Origin: Nitrospirota bacterium
GTDB taxonomy: Bacteria; Nitrospirota; Thermodesulfovibrionia; Thermodesulfovibrionales; Magnetobacteriaceae
DNA: 57,514 nt
NCBI GenBank assembly: GCA_015233015.1
Contig: JADFYO010000017.1
Span: 1 to 57,514 of the forward strand
Reading direction: 5' to 3'
Each line of letters begins with the position of its first letter. Positions within the stretch are counted from its first letter, which is position 1. The translations under genes and the position numbers were made by a program. This document shows positions 53,941-57,514 of this stretch, piece by piece. Under the pieces are notes generated by a model. The model was not told the origin of the DNA. It saw nothing but the letters and a program-made list of their open reading frames with translations, and did not search any database.

Positions 53941-55875
53941 ATGATGCCTTATTTCTTTTCTAAACAAAGCGCCGTCCTATTGTCTCTGGCTATCTTATGC
54001 TGTCTTTCTGTCTTTGTTACAAATGCTGCAAATGCCGCTGCTTCGAGCGCGTGGCCGATGTTTCATCATGACGCTCAGCACACCGGGCAGAGTTCTAATA
54101 ACGGCCCTCAAACCAATACGTTAAAATGGAGTTATAGCGCCAGTTCAGGTAATGCAAGTAACGGCAACACCCCCCCCGACACCCCCAGTATCAGCAACGA
54201 TGGCCTGACATTATATACTAATGTCTCTGGACTGAATGGTGTTGCCGGCACTCACTATCTGGTCGCGCTGAGTACGGCGAATGGTCAGGTAATGTGGAGC
54301 CAATCGTTAAGTGGAGGCGGGGCAACTGCCGTTGGCGCTGACGGCACGGTTTACGCCGTTGGTGGAACTATCCTCTACGCCTACACATCGGCCGGAACTT
54401 TAAAATGGACTTATTCAGGCGCAACTGACAGTATCCACGGCGAACCATGTATAGGAAGCGACGGCACAATTTACATGGGGTCATGGGATACATACGTCTA
54501 TGCCGTGAACTCTGACGGCACTCTTAAATGGAAATATAAGACCGCCGGCGCAATCGCCCCCCTCGCCTCCCCTACGCTGAGCACCGACGGCCTGACCTTG
54601 TACGTGGGAAGCGGAGACCCTCACAAGCAGACTGACGGGACTTTGTATGCTATCCTGACATCCAGCGGCACTCTCAAGTGGAGTAAAAAGATAGACAACT
54701 CAAGGTCAAGCGGCGCAGTTGTAGGACAGGACGGTACAGTCTATGCAGCTGGGACCGGTAGGATCAACGCATTTACTCTGGATGGGACGCAGTTGTGGCA
54801 ATCGGCTTCCGGCACTGCGGAGTCTTTAACTCCAGCCCTTTCTTCATCGGGCATTATTTACACCGGCACAGGCTCAACAGGCAAGATTTACGCCCTCAAC
54901 GCCACTACAGGGGCGACCCTATGGTCATACCAAACGGGGGTTAATCCCAACTACCCTAACGGCCCCCAGTATGGAGTTCTGACAGCACCGGTTATAGGTG
55001 CAGACTCAACTGTTTACGTGGGTTCAGTGGATGGAAAGATGTATGCCATGAAATCAGATGGAACGCTTCTGTGGACTTACTCAACCTCATCAACTATCGA
55101 GGAAGATTGCCCGGCAATAGGCGCTGACGGCACACTATATTTCAGTTCTTCTAATACATATCTTTATGCGGTAAAAGATAACACTACGACATATACGCTG
55201 AGCGTATCGAAATCCGGCACGGGCACGGGCACCATTACAAGCAGCCCGTCGGGGATAAGCTGCGGCTCAACCTGCTCGGCGTCATATACGTCAGGCACAT
55301 CCGTATTGCTGACAGCAGCGGCAGCAAGCGGCTCTAATTTTTCAAGCTGGACTGGATGTGATAACACAAGCGGCTCTCAATGCACAGTTACTATATCGTC
55401 CAATAAGTCAGTAACGGCTGCATTTACAGCGGGCATGTTGGACAATGACTCTGCCTCCGCGGCCTTTGATGCAATCTACATTCAATATGCCTCATGGTTT
55501 GGGACAAAATCAGGGGGAGTATATACATATACATCCGGCTCAACCCCATATTATGTCCAGTGGTATAGCAACGGCGCTGGCCTTGTAGCGGGGACAGATG
55601 GCAATCTTTATACGTATTATAATGGCCAGTGGTACAGTTTAGGGATAACATGGAGAACATTCGGTGCGGCGGCCTCGAAAATCAGCTCAATTTACTCTCA
55701 ATATACCTCATGGTTTGGGACGAGATCTGGTGGAATAGTTTCGGGGACATCCGGTTCTGCCACATACTATCTCCAATGGTTTTCCAACGGAGCTGCCCTC
55801 GTAGCGTGGACAGACGGCTATATGTACACTTATTATAACGGGACTTCGTACGCTTGGGGGGTAAGCTGGCGGTAA
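53941..55875 (+). CDS. Secreted PQQ-type beta-propeller with C-terminal repeats
   Basis: A signal peptide spans about residues 1-34. Residues 35-410 are a PQQ-like propeller with repeated DGTLKWxY, DGTVYA and GSDGTIYMGSWDTY. Residues 420-490 form an InlB-type B-repeat-like domain: GTGTITSSPSGISCGSTCSASY, with four Cys. Two copies of a 65-residue unit end the chain (YASWFGTKSGGV...WYSNGAGLVAGTDGNLYTYYNG and YTSWFGTRSGGI...WFSNGAALVAWTDGYMYTYYNG). Probably an exported adhesin or surface protein. Ligand unknown. Confidence 0.85.
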   Translation: MMPYFFSKQSAVLLSLAILCCLSVFVTNAANAAASSAWPMFHHDAQHTGQSSNNGPQTNTLKWSYSASSGNASNGNTPPDTPSISNDGLTLYTNVSGLNGVAGTHYLVALSTANGQVMWSQSLSGGGATAVGADGTVYAVGGTILYAYTSAGTLKWTYSGATDSIHGEPCIGSDGTIYMGSWDTYVYAVNSDGTLKWKYKTAGAIAPLASPTLSTDGLTLYVGSGDPHKQTDGTLYAILTSSGTLKWSKKIDNSRSSGAVVGQDGTVYAAGTGRINAFTLDGTQLWQSASGTAESLTPALSSSGIIYTGTGSTGKIYALNATTGATLWSYQTGVNPNYPNGPQYGVLTAPVIGADSTVYVGSVDGKMYAMKSDGTLLWTYSTSSTIEEDCPAIGADGTLYFSSSNTYLYAVKDNTTTYTLSVSKSGTGTGTITSSPSGISCGSTCSASYTSGTSVLLTAAAASGSNFSSWTGCDNTSGSQCTVTISSNKSVTAAFTAGMLDNDSASAAFDAIYIQYASWFGTKSGGVYTYTSGSTPYYVQWYSNGAGLVAGTDGNLYTYYNGQWYSLGITWRTFGAAASKISSIYSQYTSWFGTRSGGIVSGTSGSATYYLQWFSNGAALVAWTDGYMYTYYNGTSYAWGVSWR

Positions 55876-55893
55876 GTTTATCGATAATGAATC

Positions 55894-57393
55894 ATGAAAT
55901 TTAAGCGGCTGTTTTATCTTACCGGCGCAAAGTCAGGAGCGTTACGCAAAGGCACCTCTGTGGTGGACCCAAAGACAATAAAGGAATCGCTTGACGAATC
56001 GTCGTCATACAACCGAAAACAGCTTATTTTTTTTCTCCTGCTTCTTGCTTATGTTTTTACTGTTGCTGCTGCCACTACCGATATACAGCTCCTGCTTACC
56101 GACACCAGAAAGATAACCCTACCCTTCCTGAGCGCCGAAATACCTATCCTTTTCTTCTATAGATTTACGCCCATTATCATCTTCCTGTTTCATATTAATT
56201 TATTTATCAATCTCTATTTATATGCAAGGGAATATATTCCCTGGCTTGAAGATGAAAAGAATAAACCGTCATATTTAACTACTCTTTTCTTTAATTATTC
56301 TTTTATTAATAATAATGGAAAACTTGGATTTTCAGGGTATTTTCTACTTACTATAATACTATATTCTTTCTTACCATTTGTTACTCTTGCATGGATTACA
56401 TTAATGTTTTTACCTTATCGTAGTGAAGGACTTACACTATATCACGAGATTATAATTATATTAGACGCCTTAGTGTCAGCTATCTTTTTTTGGATAATAA
56501 ACAAATTATTATTACAGAAGCGGCAACCAGAAATATTACTCATTAATATTAACATACTAATTATTACAACATTATATTTCATATTTATATTATGTTTGTA
56601 TCCAATTAATCTATTTCCATATCAAAGAACAGAACATAGTTGGTTCGACAATAAAATATTTAACAGAAATCTTAAAGTAGCCAACAAAACCATCGTAGAA
56701 AAGGAAAGTCGCGACGCAAGTATTAACTATAATCTATCAAAAGGTACGAATAGAGAAGAAGCTTTGGCTAACTTATCCGAAAGACTTGACTTAAGAAAAA
56801 GGAACTTGAGTTATGCGGATTTCAGCAACTCTAAATTCATAAATGCCAATTTAGATAATGCAATCCTTACAGGGGCTTTATTAGATAATGCTACCTTTCA
56901 AAGGGCAAGTCTTCGATCTGCGAATTTAGATAATGCAAGCCTTAGAGATGTTTTATTAGATAATGCAAGCCTTCAAAAGGCAAGCCTTCAAGGAGCTGAT
57001 TTATATGGGGCAAGCCTTCAAGGGACTGATTTATCTTGGGCAAGCCTTCAAGGGGCTGATTTATGGAATGCAAAACTTCAAGGGGCTAATTTACTTGAGG
57101 CAAGTCTTCAAGGGGCTGATTTATCTTGGGCAAGCCTTCAAGGGGCTTCTTTATATGTAGCAAGCCTTCAAAGGGTTTCTTTACATGAGGCAACCCTTCA
57201 AGGCGCTTTTTTATATTGGGCAAACCTTCAAGGGGCTGATTTATCTAGAGCAAACCTTCAAGGAGCTGATTTATCTGGAGCGAACCTTCAAGGAGCTGAT
57301 TTATTTGCGGCAAACCTTCAAGGAGCTGATTTATTTGCGGCAAACCTTCAAGGAGCTTTTTTATATAGGGCAAATTTATATTGTACCCCCTGA
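55894..57393 (+). CDS. Membrane pentapeptide-repeat protein, copy 2
   Basis: A 499-residue paralogue of the 28604 gene. The membrane region (residues about 50-250) and the linker LDLRKRNLSYADF are alike. The pentapeptide run from residue about 300 to the end is longer, with about 20 almost identical 30-bp DNA units (GGGGCTGATTTA-CTTCAA). It lacks the charged C-terminal domain of copy 1, because the frame ends ANLYCTP directly at the conserved flank of the RNA element. This suggests the element truncated the gene. Confidence 0.88.
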   Translation: MKFKRLFYLTGAKSGALRKGTSVVDPKTIKESLDESSSYNRKQLIFFLLLLAYVFTVAAATTDIQLLLTDTRKITLPFLSAEIPILFFYRFTPIIIFLFHINLFINLYLYAREYIPWLEDEKNKPSYLTTLFFNYSFINNNGKLGFSGYFLLTIILYSFLPFVTLAWITLMFLPYRSEGLTLYHEIIIILDALVSAIFFWIINKLLLQKRQPEILLININILIITTLYFIFILCLYPINLFPYQRTEHSWFDNKIFNRNLKVANKTIVEKESRDASINYNLSKGTNREEALANLSERLDLRKRNLSYADFSNSKFINANLDNAILTGALLDNATFQRASLRSANLDNASLRDVLLDNASLQKASLQGADLYGASLQGTDLSWASLQGADLWNAKLQGANLLEASLQGADLSWASLQGASLYVASLQRVSLHEATLQGAFLYWANLQGADLSRANLQGADLSGANLQGADLFAANLQGADLFAANLQGAFLYRANLYCTP

Positions 57394-57417
57394 TTCACCA
57401 TCAAAAAAAGAAGGGAA

Positions 57418-57486
57418 CCTCGTTGTTACCCGTGGGAACGGGATGTTAGAATAAGTTTGTGGAACAAAAAACTAACACCAACGAGG
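57418..57486 (+). ncRNA. Structured RNA leader element, copy 2
   Basis: The same fold as 28291-28358: P1 CCTCGTTG/CAACGAGG, hairpin CCCGT-GGGA-ACGGG (GNRA loop changed from GGAA to GGGA), TGTTAG/CTAACA, and a cap GTT-TGTGG-AAC. The cap stem changed from GTC/GAC to GTT/AAC, a compensatory pair. GAGG of P1 is the likely Shine-Dalgarno of the ATG at 57497. Conserved flank ATTCACCATCAAA starts at 57393. Confidence 0.75.
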
Positions 57487-57496
57487 TGAATATATT

Positions 57497-57514
57497 ATGG
57501 CACAAGGGACGCTA
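57497..57514 (+). CDS. Start of ORF behind RNA element, cut by window end
   Basis: ATG with GAGGTGAA 9 bases upstream. The first residues are MAQGTL. Nothing more can be read. It is the intact counterpart of the truncated frame at 28366. Confidence 0.5.

Noticed and set aside
56963-57454. Plus-strand frames with repeated AFKGLIY or TFKELIY units
   Set aside because: They are out-of-phase readings of the pentapeptide repeats and of the RNA element.

Overview
The window reads as chromosomal DNA of a Gram-negative, probably anaerobic, diderm bacterium. Supporting genes are PBP1C, ComEC, RseC, SecA with a zinc tail, an exosortase pair, a CooT-like protein, DsrE, and a c-di-AMP cyclase next to GlmM. 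Paired threonine synthases with a MoaD-like carrier and a NIL protein, plus an exosortase-H-type system, make Nitrospirota (Thermodesulfovibrionia / magnetotactic relatives) or a deltaproteobacterial lineage the best guess. This is inference from gene content only.

Layout. 0-3.1 kb: transposase fragment and a two-gene BcgI-like restriction-modification system. 3.5-11.9 kb: minus-strand housekeeping run (oppF/oppD-type ATPases, yraN, comEC, glmM-ybbR-cdaA, cooT-like, DUF3842). 12-16.6 kb: accessory stretch with AbiJ-like protein, pbpC, a small class III cyclase-like protein and an orphan XRE antitoxin-like gene. 16.8-20.4 kb: rsmG-mnmG-SspB-like-isochorismatase. 20.7-23.4 kb: patatin-like phospholipase. 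23.5-26.6 kb: threonine synthase / sulfur carrier cluster. 26.9-27.05 kb: tRNA-His and tRNA-Arg. 27.2-30.2 kb: exosortase pair, a structured RNA element, and a membrane pentapeptide-repeat protein. 30.3-33.8 kb: DsrE, then three Hsp20 genes behind a sigma-54 promoter with palindromic upstream sites and a linked NtrC-type regulator. 33.8-36 kb: slipin and NfeD. 36.4-37.6 kb: SIR2-like gene broken by one in-frame stop. 37.7-43.9 kb: secA, bioD-SDR-bioF, Mrr-like nuclease. 44-45 kb: debris of an IS1182-type element and a PemK/MazF toxin. 45-50.5 kb: coiled-coil protein, membrane protein, TatD-radical SAM fusion, EF-G-like GTPase, RseC. 50.7-52.3 kb: perfect consensus promoter driving a small unknown protein and a PLD-like protein broken by one in-frame stop. 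52.7-57.5 kb: tpiA-secG, a secreted PQQ-propeller protein, a second pentapeptide-repeat protein, and a second copy of the structured RNA element at the window edge.

How the parts work together. The core genes cover envelope building (GlmM, PBP1C, SecA, SecG), c-di-AMP signalling, tRNA and rRNA modification, biotin and threonine/sulfur metabolism, and proteostasis (Hsp20 cluster, SspB-like adaptor, NfeD/slipin). Between them sit AT-rich accessory genes of defence type, two with single nonsense codons. The points I find most worth following are the duplicated RNA element whose stem sequesters a Shine-Dalgarno, the self-contained sigma-54/Hsp20 circuit, the carrier protein ending in GG plus two residues beside two threonine synthases, the 105-bp inverted repeat pair, and the small-protein/PLD locus.
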